From assembly GCA_020024595.1 (NCBI GenBank), contig JAHHTO010000039.1, forward strand, positions 1-16,298: DNA of 16,298 nucleotides, in the 5' to 3' direction. Below, piece after piece: positions 1 to 8,100 of the stretch (its first letter is position 1; each line of letters starts with the position of its first letter). The position numbers were made by a program, and so were the translations under genes. The stretch is from Schaedlerella sp. (GTDB lineage Bacteria > Bacillota > Clostridia > Lachnospirales > Lachnospiraceae). The notes under the pieces were generated by a model. It made no database searches, had not been told where the DNA came from, and was given only the letters and a program-made list of their open reading frames with translations.

Positions 1-176
1 TTGATGTAGATTCGTTAAAGCCAGAATCTTCTTTTAAGGAAGACTTAAATGCGGACTCTTTGGATTTATTTGAAATGGTGATGACATTTGAGGAAGAATT
101 CGGAAAAGAAATTCCAACCGAAGATTTGGAGAAACTCACTACAATCGCAGCGGTCGTTGAATATTTAGAGGCGTAA
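1..176 (+). CDS. acpP: Acyl carrier protein, 3' end (partial)
   Basis: Acyl carrier protein carries growing acyl chains as thioesters on a phosphopantetheine arm and shuttles them between the FAS II enzymes in the cytoplasm. Only the last 57 residues are visible, read from base 3 to the TAA at 174-176; the start lies upstream of the window. The attachment motif D-S-L is present, with the modified serine encoded at 57-59, followed by the conserved DLFEMVMTFEEEFG helix II and the acidic recognition stretch. The C-terminal part, IPTEDLEKLTTIAAVVEYL, is a typical ACP helix III/IV. The gene lies 18 nt before fabK, the usual acpP-fabK order of streptococcal and clostridial fatty-acid operons. Identification is firm; the full length cannot be judged. 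Confidence 0.95.
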   Translation, partial: DVDSLKPESSFKEDLNADSLDLFEMVMTFEEEFGKEIPTEDLEKLTTIAAVVEYLEA

Positions 177-194
177 AGCAAAGGTAAGGAAACT

Positions 195-1133
195 ATGAAA
201 ACAAGAATCACAGAGTTATTAAATACTGATTATCCCGTGATACAGGGGGGCATGGCATGGGTCGCAGAAGCGCATCTTGCTGCTGCAGTATCAGAAGCCG
301 GGGGCTTAGGACTAATTGGAGCCGCCAATGCACCAGGTGAATGGGTTCGTGAACAAATCCGTGAAGTAAAAAAAATAACGTCAAAGCCTTTTGGTGTAAA
401 TATTATGCTGATAAGTCCATATGCAGATGATGTTGCAAAGGTTGTTGCAGAAGAAAGAGTTCCTGTTGTTACAGCAGGTGCAGGAACACCGGAAAAGTAT
501 ATAAAAATGTGGAAAGATTCCAATATAAAAGTGATACCGGTTGTAGCATCTGTCGCAATGGCAAAACGAATGGAACGCTGCGGGGCAGATGCCATCGTAG
601 CAGAAGGTACTGAAGCAGGAGGGCATATTGGTGAAAATACCACCATGGTACTAGTTCCCCAGATTGCAGACGCAGTCAAGATTCCATTGATTGCTGCCGG
701 AGGTATTGCAGACGGACGCGGAATGGCTGCAGCATTTATGTTGGGAGCCGAAGGTGTACAGATGGGAACTCGCTTTATTGCAACTGTTGAAGCTCAGGTA
801 CACCGTAATTATAAAGAGTGTATTCTCAAAGCAAAAGACATTGATTCCAGAGTAACAGGAAGAACTACGGGACATCCCGTACGGGCACTGAGAAATCAGA
901 TGACAAAAGAATATACAAAATTAGAAAAAGAAGGGGCATCTTTTGAGGAACTGGAACAGATAACCATCGGTGCTCTTCGCAAAGCTGTTGTAGAGGGAGA
1001 CGTAACAAACGGCAGTGTCATGGCAGGACAAATTGCCGGTTTGATCAAGGACGAACTGACATGTAAGCAAGTAATTCAGGAGCTGGTTTCCAAAGCAGAC
1101 ACATTAATGAAAGGAGCCGGATCTCATGAATAA
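195..1133 (+). CDS. fabK: Enoyl-ACP reductase II (FMN-dependent)
   Basis: FabK performs the last step of each elongation cycle, reducing trans-2-enoyl-ACP with NAD(P)H through bound FMN. At 312 residues it has the family's usual length. Visible marks are the N-terminal PVIQGGMAWV barrel strand (15-24), the AEGTEAGGHIG loop (136-146), whose His144 coincides with the catalytic histidine of pneumococcal FabK, and the phosphate-binding AAGGIADGRG (167-176) and GAEGVQMGTRF stretches of the nitronate-monooxygenase/IMP-dehydrogenase-like TIM barrel. The ATG at 195 follows AAGGA at 186-190. Its position between acpP and fabD separates it from the related nitronate monooxygenases. The 3' end overlaps fabD by 8 nt. 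No FabI is visible, so FabK may be the only enoyl reductase; FabK enzymes are known to be insensitive to triclosan. Confidence 0.96.
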   Translation: MKTRITELLNTDYPVIQGGMAWVAEAHLAAAVSEAGGLGLIGAANAPGEWVREQIREVKKITSKPFGVNIMLISPYADDVAKVVAEERVPVVTAGAGTPEKYIKMWKDSNIKVIPVVASVAMAKRMERCGADAIVAEGTEAGGHIGENTTMVLVPQIADAVKIPLIAAGGIADGRGMAAAFMLGAEGVQMGTRFIATVEAQVHRNYKECILKAKDIDSRVTGRTTGHPVRALRNQMTKEYTKLEKEGASFEELEQITIGALRKAVVEGDVTNGSVMAGQIAGLIKDELTCKQVIQELVSKADTLMKGAGSHE

Positions 1134-2064
1134 AACAGCAGTCATTTTTCCGGGACAAGGCAGTCAATACGTTGGAATGGGAAAAGATTTTTACCAGAAC
1201 AGCGAGGTTGCAAGAGAGATTTTTGATGTTGCTTCCGAACAACTGAACCTCGATATGAAAGCGCTTTGTTTTGAGGAAAATTCAAAACTGGATATGACAG
1301 AATATACGCAGGCAGCACTTGTGACAACCTGTCTCGCGATGGCGAGAACGGCAGAATTAAAAGGTCTGAAAGCGGATATTACAGCCGGTTTGAGTTTGGG
1401 TGAATACAGTTCTATTGCACTGGCAGGTGGTATGTACGACCGTGATGCAATTGCAGCTGTCCGTAAACGTGGGATTTTTATGCAGGAAGCGGTACCAGCA
1501 GGAGAAGGTGCCATGGCTGCGGTTCTGGGACTGACCGGAGCACAAGTAGAAAAGGAAATTGCCGGGATAGCTGATGTTTCTGTGGCAAATTACAATTGTC
1601 CGGGACAAATTGTGATCACAGGAAGAAATCAAAGCGTAGAAAATGCTAAAGAGACATTATTAAAATGTGGAGCAAAACGGATAATTCCGTTAAATGTAAG
1701 TGGACCGTTTCATTCTCCATTGTTAAAAGATGCCGAAAGGAAATTAGATACGGTACTGGAAAAAATACAGATGCATCCATTACAGATTCCATACATAACC
1801 AATGTAACTGCAGACTATGTTACAGAGATTGCTATGACACAGAGTCTTTTGACATCTCAGATTACATCGCCTGTCAGATGGCAGCAAAGTATGGAACGCA
1901 TGATCGCTGATGGGGTCGATACATTTGTGGAAATCGGTCCAGGAAGAACATTGGCAGGTTTTCTCCGGAAAATCGACCGAAATGTTACAGTATACAATAT
2001 CGGCACATGGGAAGAACTTGAAAAAACAATCAACATTCTGGCGGGAGGCCAAAAGACATGTTAA
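1126..2064 (+). CDS. fabD: Malonyl-CoA:ACP transacylase
   Basis: FabD moves malonyl from CoA to ACP and so supplies the two-carbon extender for elongation. The 312-residue protein shows the expected elements: FPGQGSQ near the N terminus (8-14, oxyanion loop), the nucleophile elbow GLSLGEYS with Ser90, Arg115 (AVRKRG), which binds the malonyl carboxylate, and GPFHSP with the partner His196. A family-typical VEIGPGRTLAGFL segment follows near the C terminus. The ATG at 1126 lies 9 nt after AAAGGAG (1110-1116) and inside the end of fabK, giving an 8-nt overlap that suggests coupled translation. All catalytic residues are present and the length is normal. Confidence 0.96.
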   Translation: MNKTAVIFPGQGSQYVGMGKDFYQNSEVAREIFDVASEQLNLDMKALCFEENSKLDMTEYTQAALVTTCLAMARTAELKGLKADITAGLSLGEYSSIALAGGMYDRDAIAAVRKRGIFMQEAVPAGEGAMAAVLGLTGAQVEKEIAGIADVSVANYNCPGQIVITGRNQSVENAKETLLKCGAKRIIPLNVSGPFHSPLLKDAERKLDTVLEKIQMHPLQIPYITNVTADYVTEIAMTQSLLTSQITSPVRWQQSMERMIADGVDTFVEIGPGRTLAGFLRKIDRNVTVYNIGTWEELEKTINILAGGQKTC

Positions 2065-2798
2065 ACGGAAAAGTAGCTGTAGTTACAGGTGCATCCAGAG
2101 GGATTGGGAAAGCAATTGCCCTGAAGCTTGCAGCCGAAGGCGCAACCGTGATCATCAATTATAACGGTTCTGCTCAAAAAGCAGAAGAAGTAAAAAAAGA
2201 AATTGAAAAAGCCGGCGGAAAAGCGATGACGATCCAATGTGATGTAACAGATTTTGATGCCTGTAAAATATTTATCCAGAAAGTCATTGAAACTCACTCA
2301 TCCATCGATATTCTAGTTAATAATGCCGGAATTACGAAAGATGGTCTTCTGATGAAGATGTCAGAAGAGGATTTTGACAGTGTGATCAATACCAATTTAA
2401 AAGGTGCTTTTCACTGTATTCGGTTTGCATCCAGGCAGATGATGAAACAGCGTTCTGGAAAAATCATAAATATTTCTTCTGTAGTAGGAGTGGCAGGCAA
2501 TGCAGGGCAAGCAAATTATGCCGCATCCAAAGCGGGAGTGATCGGTCTTACCAAAGCAGCTGCAAAAGAACTTGCACCTAGGAATATCAATGTCAATGCA
2601 ATAGCCCCCGGCTTTATTGATACAGACATGACATCTGTGCTTACGGAAAAAATGAAAGAACAGGTTGCAGAACAAATTCCTTTAAAAAAATTTGGTAATC
2701 CAGAAGATATTGCCAATGCTACTGCATTTTTAGCTTCTGACGCTGCAGGATATATAACCGGACAAGTGCTGATGGTAGATGGTGGTATGGTAATGTAA
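2058..2798 (+). CDS. fabG: 3-oxoacyl-ACP reductase
   Basis: FabG reduces 3-ketoacyl-ACP to (R)-3-hydroxyacyl-ACP with NADPH and normally acts as a tetramer in the cytosol. This is a 246-residue short-chain dehydrogenase/reductase. It has the nucleotide-binding TGASRGIG (10-17), NNAG (88-91), the catalytic Ser141, Tyr154 and Lys158 in a SxnYAASK arrangement (Asn113 in NTNLKG completes the tetrad), and the APGFIDTDM segment of the substrate flap. The C-terminal GYITGQVLMVDGGMVM is almost diagnostic for FabG. The ATG overlaps the last 7 nt of fabD and is preceded by GGGAGG inside fabD. The protein is intact, with no anomalies. Confidence 0.97.
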   Translation: MLNGKVAVVTGASRGIGKAIALKLAAEGATVIINYNGSAQKAEEVKKEIEKAGGKAMTIQCDVTDFDACKIFIQKVIETHSSIDILVNNAGITKDGLLMKMSEEDFDSVINTNLKGAFHCIRFASRQMMKQRSGKIINISSVVGVAGNAGQANYAASKAGVIGLTKAAAKELAPRNINVNAIAPGFIDTDMTSVLTEKMKEQVAEQIPLKKFGNPEDIANATAFLASDAAGYITGQVLMVDGGMVM

Positions 2799-2807
2799 GG
2801 AGGAGTT

Positions 2808-4046
2808 ATGAAAAGAAGAGTTGTTGTCACAGGTCTTGGAGCTGTGACTCCTATCGGAAACACCGTGGATGAATTCTGGCATGGAATCAAAAATGGAACA
2901 GTCGGAATCGGTGAAATTAGCAAATTTGATACAACAGGATATAAAGTAAAATTGGCTGCAGAAATTAAAAATTTTGATGCGAAAGAACGCATGGATTTCA
3001 GGTCAGCAAAACGAATGGAGCCCTTTTCTCAATATGCAGTAGCAGCTGCAAAAGAGGCTTTTGATGATGCAAAACTGGATATGACTTCTGAGGATCCATT
3101 TCGAGTAGGGGTTATCATCGGTTCAGGAATAGGCAGTCTACAGGTTGCAGAACGAGAATATTCTAAAATTCTTGAAAAAGGGCCTGCCCGAGTGAATCCA
3201 TTGATGGTTCCATTGATGATTTCGAATATGGCAGCCGGTAACGTGGCTATTCAACTTGGACTGAAAGGGAAGTGTACCAGCGTGACAACTGCCTGCGCAA
3301 CTGGTACACACTCTATCGGTGATGCGCTGCGGGCAATCCAGTATGGAGATGCGGACGTGATGCTTGCAGGTGGAACGGAAAGTGCGATCTGCCCGACTGC
3401 TGTTGCAGGATTTACAAATTTAACAGCATTGACCACTACAACTGATATTACTCGTGCATCCATTCCTTTTGATAAAGACAGAAGCGGATTTGTTATCGGA
3501 GAAGGCGCCGGCGTTGTTGTTTTAGAAGAACTTGAACATGCAAAAAAACGGGGTGCGAATATTTATGCAGAGTTATCCGGTTATGGAGCAACCTGTGATG
3601 CATACCACATCACTGCACCTGTAGAAGACGGAAGCGGAGCAGCAAAAGCAATGGAACTTGCAATTGCAGAAGCTGAACTTTCCCCTGCAGCCGTGGATTA
3701 TATCAATGCACATGGAACTAGTACCCATCACAATGATTTATTTGAAACACGGGCAATAAAACAGGTATTTCAGGATTTGGCTTCAAATGTGATCATTAAT
3801 TCTACAAAATCCATGACGGGACACCTTCTTGGAGCTGCCGGTGGCGTAGAATTTATTGTATGTGTGAAATCCATACAGGAAGGATTTATCCATCAGACAA
3901 TGGGTACCCAAACCCCTGATGAGGAGTGTGATCTGAATTACGCAATCGGTGCACCGATCAAACGTGATATATGTTGTGCCATCAGCAATTCTCTTGGATT
4001 TGGAGGTCACAATGCATCCCTTCTATTAAAAAAATATTATGATTAG
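2808..4046 (+). CDS. fabF: 3-oxoacyl-ACP synthase II (KAS II)
   Basis: FabF condenses malonyl-ACP with an acyl-ACP of medium or long chain length, releasing CO2. The 412-residue thiolase-fold protein carries the full KAS II triad: Cys163 in TTACATGTHSIG, His302 in NAHGTST, and His339 in KSMTGHLLGAAG, with Lys334. The glycine-rich C-terminal NSLGFGGHNASLLLKK is typical. The residues after the first histidine motif read HHND where many FabF proteins have a proline at the first position. The start has an excellent ribosome binding site, AAGGAGGAG at 2797-2805, just after the fabG stop. No other elongating condensing enzyme is visible in the window, so FabF probably serves the main elongation rounds. 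Confidence 0.97.
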   Translation: MKRRVVVTGLGAVTPIGNTVDEFWHGIKNGTVGIGEISKFDTTGYKVKLAAEIKNFDAKERMDFRSAKRMEPFSQYAVAAAKEAFDDAKLDMTSEDPFRVGVIIGSGIGSLQVAEREYSKILEKGPARVNPLMVPLMISNMAAGNVAIQLGLKGKCTSVTTACATGTHSIGDALRAIQYGDADVMLAGGTESAICPTAVAGFTNLTALTTTTDITRASIPFDKDRSGFVIGEGAGVVVLEELEHAKKRGANIYAELSGYGATCDAYHITAPVEDGSGAAKAMELAIAEAELSPAAVDYINAHGTSTHHNDLFETRAIKQVFQDLASNVIINSTKSMTGHLLGAAGGVEFIVCVKSIQEGFIHQTMGTQTPDEECDLNYAIGAPIKRDICCAISNSLGFGGHNASLLLKKYYD

Positions 4047-4049
4047 GAG
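4045..4049 (+). promoter_or_regulatory. Ribosome binding site that decides the accB start
   Basis: AGGAG stands only 3 nt before the in-frame ATG at 4053 but 9 nt before the ATG at 4059. The longer spacing is within the normal range, so 4059 is the likelier start. Confidence 0.6.
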
Positions 4050-4058
4050 CTTATGATT

Positions 4059-4487
4059 ATGGAAACAGAGCAGTTAATTCAATTGATTCAAACCGTATCT
4101 TCTTCCAAACTCACAGAATTTCATTATGAAGAGAATGATATGAAACTCGTACTGAAAAAGGAAGAACAGCTTCATATTGCAAAAACTTCCAATCTAGAAC
4201 TTCATCCAGCGATTCATGAGACAGAGGAAGAGATGGAAAACGCAGATATTTCAGAAAATGTTGTCAAGTCACCGCTTGTAGGCACCTTTTATAGTGCACC
4301 AGCCGAAGATGCAGCGCCATTTGTACAAGTGGGTGAATCAGTAAAAAAAGGGCAGACCATTGCAATTGTAGAAGCTATGAAACTGATGAATGAAATTGAA
4401 TGTGAATTTGATGGAATAGTCACAGATATATATGTGAAAAACGGTCAGACAGTAGAATATGGTCAGCCTTTGTTTTGCATCAAGTAA
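4059..4487 (+). CDS. accB: Biotin carboxyl carrier protein of acetyl-CoA carboxylase
   Basis: AccB carries CO2 on a covalently attached biotin from AccC to the carboxyltransferase. Starting at 4059 gives 142 residues; the upstream ATG at 4053 would add two. The N-terminal helix (METEQLIQLIQ) and the LTEFHYEENDMKLVLKK segment match the AccB N-terminal domain. An acidic, low-complexity linker (about residues 40-66) follows. The C-terminal biotinyl domain begins VKSPLVGTFY and contains the biotin-accepting EAMKLMNEIE, with the modified lysine at residue 108 from the 4059 start. The AccB 'thumb' (APAEDAAPFVQVGE) is present, separating it from decarboxylase carriers. It lies between fabF and fabZ, as in streptococcal operons. 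Confidence 0.95.
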   Translation: METEQLIQLIQTVSSSKLTEFHYEENDMKLVLKKEEQLHIAKTSNLELHPAIHETEEEMENADISENVVKSPLVGTFYSAPAEDAAPFVQVGESVKKGQTIAIVEAMKLMNEIECEFDGIVTDIYVKNGQTVEYGQPLFCIK

Positions 4488-4492
4488 AGGAG
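4486..4492 (+). promoter_or_regulatory. Ribosome binding site that decides the fabZ start
   Basis: AAAGGAG overlaps the accB stop region. It is 9 nt before the ATG at 4502 but only 3 nt before an in-frame TTG at 4496, favouring the ATG. Confidence 0.65.
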
Positions 4493-4501
4493 TAATTGGA
4501 T

Positions 4502-4930
4502 ATGAATCACTTAAATATCGAACAAATCCAGAAAATCCTGCCTCACAGACATCCCTTTTTGTTGATCGATTATGTTGAAGATTATGAGCCTGGGAAATAT
4601 GCAGTGGCATATAAGTGTGTCACTTATCGGGAAGATTTTTTTAAAGGACATTTTCCGCAGGAGCCAGTGATGCCAGGGGTTCTGACAGTAGAGGCGCTAG
4701 CACAGACCGGCGCTGTTGCAATCCTTGCACAGGAAAAAAATAATGGAAAGACAGCTTATTTTGCTGGCATTCAGAATTGTAAATTTAAAGGAAAGATCAT
4801 TCCGGGAGACAAAATCCGCCTGGAGACGAAAATCATAAAACAAAAAGGACCGTTTGGTATTGGAGAAGCAGTTGCTTCTGTTGACGGTAAAGTTGTTGTA
4901 AGTGCAGAATTAACATTTATGATTGGATAA
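4502..4930 (+). CDS. fabZ: 3-hydroxyacyl-ACP dehydratase
   Basis: FabZ dehydrates (R)-3-hydroxyacyl-ACP to trans-2-enoyl-ACP in the elongation cycle. From the ATG at 4502 it has 142 residues and a single hot-dog fold. LPHRHPFLLID (13-23) leads to the active-site pair His50 (FKGHFPQEPVMPGV) and Glu64 (TVEALAQTG), both in their expected places. The C-terminal GEAVASVDGKVVVSAELTFMI strand is family-typical. No FabM- or FabA-type gene is visible. In enterococci a FabZ-like enzyme, FabN, also isomerises the double bond to make unsaturated fatty acids. Whether this one does so cannot be read from the catalytic motifs, so FabZ is the conservative name. Confidence 0.94.
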   Translation: MNHLNIEQIQKILPHRHPFLLIDYVEDYEPGKYAVAYKCVTYREDFFKGHFPQEPVMPGVLTVEALAQTGAVAILAQEKNNGKTAYFAGIQNCKFKGKIIPGDKIRLETKIIKQKGPFGIGEAVASVDGKVVVSAELTFMIG

Positions 4931-4939
4931 GGAAATAAC

Positions 4940-6274
4940 ATGATTAAAAAAGTTTTAATTGCAAATCGAGGAGAAATTGCAGTACGGATTATCCGTGCCT
5001 GCAGAGAAATGGGAATTGAAACGGTAGCAGTATATTCTGAAGCAGACAAAGAAGCCGTGCATACACAGCTTGCAGATGAAGCAATCTGTATCGGTCCGGC
5101 TTCATCTTCGGAAAGTTATCTCAGCATGGAACGAATCATCAGTGCAACCATTGCTTCCGGTGCAGATGCGATCCATCCAGGATTTGGCTTTTTATCAGAA
5201 AACAGTAAATTTGCTTCCCTCTGTGAGCATTGTCATATTACATTTATCGGACCTGATTCTGAAGTTATCCGAAAAATGGGGAACAAATCCCGGGCCAGAA
5301 ATACAATGATAGAGGCTTCTATTCCTGTTATTCCAGGAAGTACAGATCCGATTTATGACGCCCGCACAGGTGCCAAAATAGCCAAACATATCGGATATCC
5401 GGTGATTATAAAAGCCGCCCTTGGAGGTGGTGGAAAAGGTATGCGAGTTGCAAACACCCCAGCTGAATTTGAAAGCAGTTTTCAAACAGCACAAAAGGAG
5501 GCAAAAATGGCTTTTGGTGATGACACTATGTATATAGAACATTTTGTCCGTCACCCTAGACATATCGAATTTCAGATTCTTGCTGATTCGTTCGGTAATG
5601 TGGTTCATCTGGGAGAACGCGACTGTTCGGTTCAAAGAAATCACCAGAAAATAATCGAAGAGTCCCCGTGTACTGCTATTTCACCAAAGCTTCGAAAAGC
5701 TATGGGCGAAACTGCAGTACGAGCCGCAAAAGCAGCCCACTATGTCAATGCAGGAACCATCGAATTTCTGTTGGAGAAAGATGGTCGCTTTTATTTTATG
5801 GAAATGAACACACGGATTCAGGTGGAACATCCTGTTACAGAATGGGTCACAGGAATTGACTTGATCAAGGAACAAATACGGATTGCATCAGGACTTCCAC
5901 TTTCTCACAAACAAAAGGAGATTCCGCTTTCCGGACATGCGATCGAATGTAGAATCAATGCAGAGAATCCCAAACAAAATTTCCGTCCATCTCCTGGGAA
6001 AATTACTGGGATGTATTTACCCGGAGGCAAAGGAATCCGTGTAGATACTGCCATTTATGAAGGATACACTGTACCTGCTTATTATGATTCTATGCTTGCA
6101 AAACTGATCGTTCATGCAGATACAAGGGAAGAAGCGATCAAAAAGATGCGTAGTGCGCTGGGAGAAGTTGTAATTGACGGAATAGAAACGAATATTGATT
6201 ATCTGTACGAAATTCTGAACCATCCGGATTATTGCTCCGGTCATATTGATATTGAATTTATAGAAAAGATGTGA
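4940..6274 (+). CDS. accC: Biotin carboxylase subunit of acetyl-CoA carboxylase
   Basis: AccC uses ATP and bicarbonate to carboxylate the biotin on AccB. At 444 residues it matches the family. The N-terminal KVLIANRGEIAVRI (4-17) is followed by the ATP-grasp core with Lys116, the glycine-rich GGGGKGM loop (162-168), ERDCS (226-230), Lys238, Glu288, Asn290, Arg292 and Glu296 (in MEMNTRIQVEHPVTE), and Arg338. Several of these share E. coli AccC numbering exactly. The protein has no C-terminal biotinyl domain, so it is the stand-alone type and not a pyruvate carboxylase. AAGGAA at 4929-4934 precedes the ATG. The TGA overlaps the proposed GTG start of accDA in a GTGA overlap. Confidence 0.97.
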   Translation: MIKKVLIANRGEIAVRIIRACREMGIETVAVYSEADKEAVHTQLADEAICIGPASSSESYLSMERIISATIASGADAIHPGFGFLSENSKFASLCEHCHITFIGPDSEVIRKMGNKSRARNTMIEASIPVIPGSTDPIYDARTGAKIAKHIGYPVIIKAALGGGGKGMRVANTPAEFESSFQTAQKEAKMAFGDDTMYIEHFVRHPRHIEFQILADSFGNVVHLGERDCSVQRNHQKIIEESPCTAISPKLRKAMGETAVRAAKAAHYVNAGTIEFLLEKDGRFYFMEMNTRIQVEHPVTEWVTGIDLIKEQIRIASGLPLSHKQKEIPLSGHAIECRINAENPKQNFRPSPGKITGMYLPGGKGIRVDTAIYEGYTVPAYYDSMLAKLIVHADTREEAIKKMRSALGEVVIDGIETNIDYLYEILNHPDYCSGHIDIEFIEKM

Positions 6275-8019
6275 GCTCAATGAATTTAAAGAATACGTTT
6301 AAAAAATCCACTTCCGTCTCTATCAAAAAAGATTTCAGGAAGTTAAATAAGGAACCAGAAGTACCAACAGGGCTTTTCAAAAAATGTAATGCCTGCAAAG
6401 CAGTAGTTTTTACAGAGGATGTAAAAGAACATGATTACATCTGTCCAAAATGCAATCATTATTTCCGGATACATGCCTTTCGAAGATTAGAAATGATTTC
6501 TGATGCCGAAAGTTTTGAGCCGTGGGATATGAATCTAGAAAGTCGGAATCCATTGAACTATAAAGGATATGAAGAAAAACTTTCCCTTATGAAAGAAAAA
6601 ACCGGACTGGATGAAGCTGTTATTACCGGGAAAGCATCGATCGGTGGAATTAAAGTTGCACTCGGGATCTGTGACAGTCGCTTTATTATGGCAAGTATGG
6701 GAGAAGTTGTAGGTGAGAAGATTACACGAATGGTAGAGCGGGCAACTAAAGAAGAATTGCCGGTCATTCTTTTTTCATGTTCCGGTGGTGCCCGCATGCA
6801 AGAAGGAATCACCTCTCTGATGCAGATGGCAAAAACTTCCGCCGCATTAAAACGACATAGCGAAGCTGGTGGATTTTATATCTCTGTACTGACGAATCCC
6901 ACAACCGGAGGCGTAACAGCAAGTTTTGCTATGTTAGGAGACATCATTCTGGCAGAGCCTGGAGCTTTGATCGGATTCGCAGGTCCAAGGGTCATTGAAC
7001 AGACCATCGGTCAGAAACTTCCCAAAGGGTTTCAGACATCCGAGTTCTTGCTAGAACACGGCTTTATTGATTCTATTGTCGGTCGAACTGAAATGCGTGA
7101 AGTGTTGATCCGTATTCTTCGCATTCATCAGAAGAAAGAAGAGAAGTTCGCCCCTCCTATAGAGAAAAACTTAAAACTGTCAGATTCCATTCAGGATACA
7201 CTTCCTAAAACAGCACATCAGGAAGAAGCAAAACCTATTCCAAGTGCATGGGAACGCGTCGTTAAATCACGCATGAAAGACAGACCTGTAAGCTCCGATT
7301 ATATTTCAAAGATTTTTTCCGATTTCATTGAATTACACGGAGATAGATATTTTCGTGATGACAAAGCTGTGATCGGTGGAATTGCTACTTTTCATGGAAT
7401 TCCTGTTACAATCATTGCACAAGAAAAGGGATCCACAACAAAAGAAAATGTGGAACGAAATTTTGGAATGGTTTCTCCAGAAGGATACCGAAAAACTCTG
7501 CGTCTTATGAAGCAGGCAGAGAAATTTCATCGTCCAGTCATCTGTTTTGTCGATACTCCGGGAGCGTACTGTGGAATTGAAGCAGAAGAGAGAGGTCAGG
7601 GAGAAGCGATTGCTCGAAATATCTATGAAATGTCAGCCTTACAAGTTCCAGTACTTTCTATGATTATCGGAGAGGGCGGGAGCGGAGGTGCACTCGCACT
7701 AGCAACAGCCGATGAAGTATGGATGCTAGAAAATTCCATTTATTCCATCCTTTCCCCAGAAGGTTTTGCATCCATACTGTGGAAAGACAGCAAACGGGCA
7801 CAAGAAGCTGCAGAAGTGATGAAACTGACTGCAAAAGACTTAGAACAAGCCGGAATTGTAGAAAAAGTTTTTCCAGAACCAAATGGTTTTTCTGTAGAAA
7901 AAATGCAGCCTTTATGCGATATAATATCACATCACATAGAGAACTTTTTGCAGAAGTTTTCCCAAATACCTATAACGGAATTGTTGGAAAGACGTTATCA
8001 ACGTTTCCGCAAAATGTAA
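6271..8019 (+). CDS. accDA: Acetyl-CoA carboxylase carboxyltransferase, beta-alpha fusion (AccD-AccA)
   Basis: This 582-residue protein joins in one chain the two carboxyltransferase subunits that are usually separate, which together transfer CO2 from biotinyl-AccB to acetyl-CoA. Residues about 1-290 are AccD. They include the four-cysteine zinc ribbon (Cys39, Cys42, Cys58, Cys61), FSCSGGARMQEG (168-179) and the crotonase-like GGVTASFAMLGDI. A charged linker (about 290-325) leads into AccA: AWERV, FIELHGDRYFRDD, FVDTPGAYCGIEAEERGQ (426-443) and IIGEGGSGGALALATAD (465-481). The N-terminal helical region of free AccA (roughly 60-70 residues) appears missing or reduced to the linker. No stop codon separates the halves, and both sets of motifs are intact. 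The start is uncertain: GTG 6271 overlaps accC by 4 nt, and ATG 6280 would remove three residues; neither has a strong ribosome binding site. Confidence 0.95.
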   Translation: MSSMNLKNTFKKSTSVSIKKDFRKLNKEPEVPTGLFKKCNACKAVVFTEDVKEHDYICPKCNHYFRIHAFRRLEMISDAESFEPWDMNLESRNPLNYKGYEEKLSLMKEKTGLDEAVITGKASIGGIKVALGICDSRFIMASMGEVVGEKITRMVERATKEELPVILFSCSGGARMQEGITSLMQMAKTSAALKRHSEAGGFYISVLTNPTTGGVTASFAMLGDIILAEPGALIGFAGPRVIEQTIGQKLPKGFQTSEFLLEHGFIDSIVGRTEMREVLIRILRIHQKKEEKFAPPIEKNLKLSDSIQDTLPKTAHQEEAKPIPSAWERVVKSRMKDRPVSSDYISKIFSDFIELHGDRYFRDDKAVIGGIATFHGIPVTIIAQEKGSTTKENVERNFGMVSPEGYRKTLRLMKQAEKFHRPVICFVDTPGAYCGIEAEERGQGEAIARNIYEMSALQVPVLSMIIGEGGSGGALALATADEVWMLENSIYSILSPEGFASILWKDSKRAQEAAEVMKLTAKDLEQAGIVEKVFPEPNGFSVEKMQPLCDIISHHIENFLQKFSQIPITELLERRYQRFRKM

Positions 8020-8041
8020 AGAAAAAGAATCTTTCTTTTTT
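8018..8041 (+). terminator. Weak AT-rich hairpin with T-tract after accDA
   Basis: AAAGAAA (8018-8024) can pair with TTTCTTT (8032-8038), with a 7-nt loop and continuing T residues. The stem holds a single G-C pair, so termination would be partial at best. It may reduce read-through from the fatty-acid operon into the regulator gene. Confidence 0.3.
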
Positions 8042-8060
8042 ACAACTCAATGTGTATAAT
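8032..8060 (+). promoter_or_regulatory. Probable promoter for the MarR-family gene
   Basis: A perfect TATAAT lies at 8055-8060. The hexamer 17 bp upstream, TTTCTT (8032-8037), is a poor -35. The -10 is 40 bp before the GTG start at 8101 and lies outside accDA, so a separate transcript for the regulator is plausible. Confidence 0.45.
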
Positions 8061-8087
8061 AGTATTATCTACTTTCAAATATCCAGT

Positions 8088-8094
8088 AAAGGAG
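8088..8094 (+). promoter_or_regulatory. Ribosome binding site that sets the GTG start of the MarR gene
   Basis: AAAGGAG is followed after 6 nt by the GTG at 8101. No comparable site precedes the in-frame ATG at 8050. Confidence 0.75.
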
Positions 8095-8100
8095 AATACT

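Noticed and set aside
8061..8083. Possible FabT operator upstream of the regulator
   Set aside because: TCAAAT resembles one half-site of the streptococcal motif, but the opposite half matches at only two of five positions.
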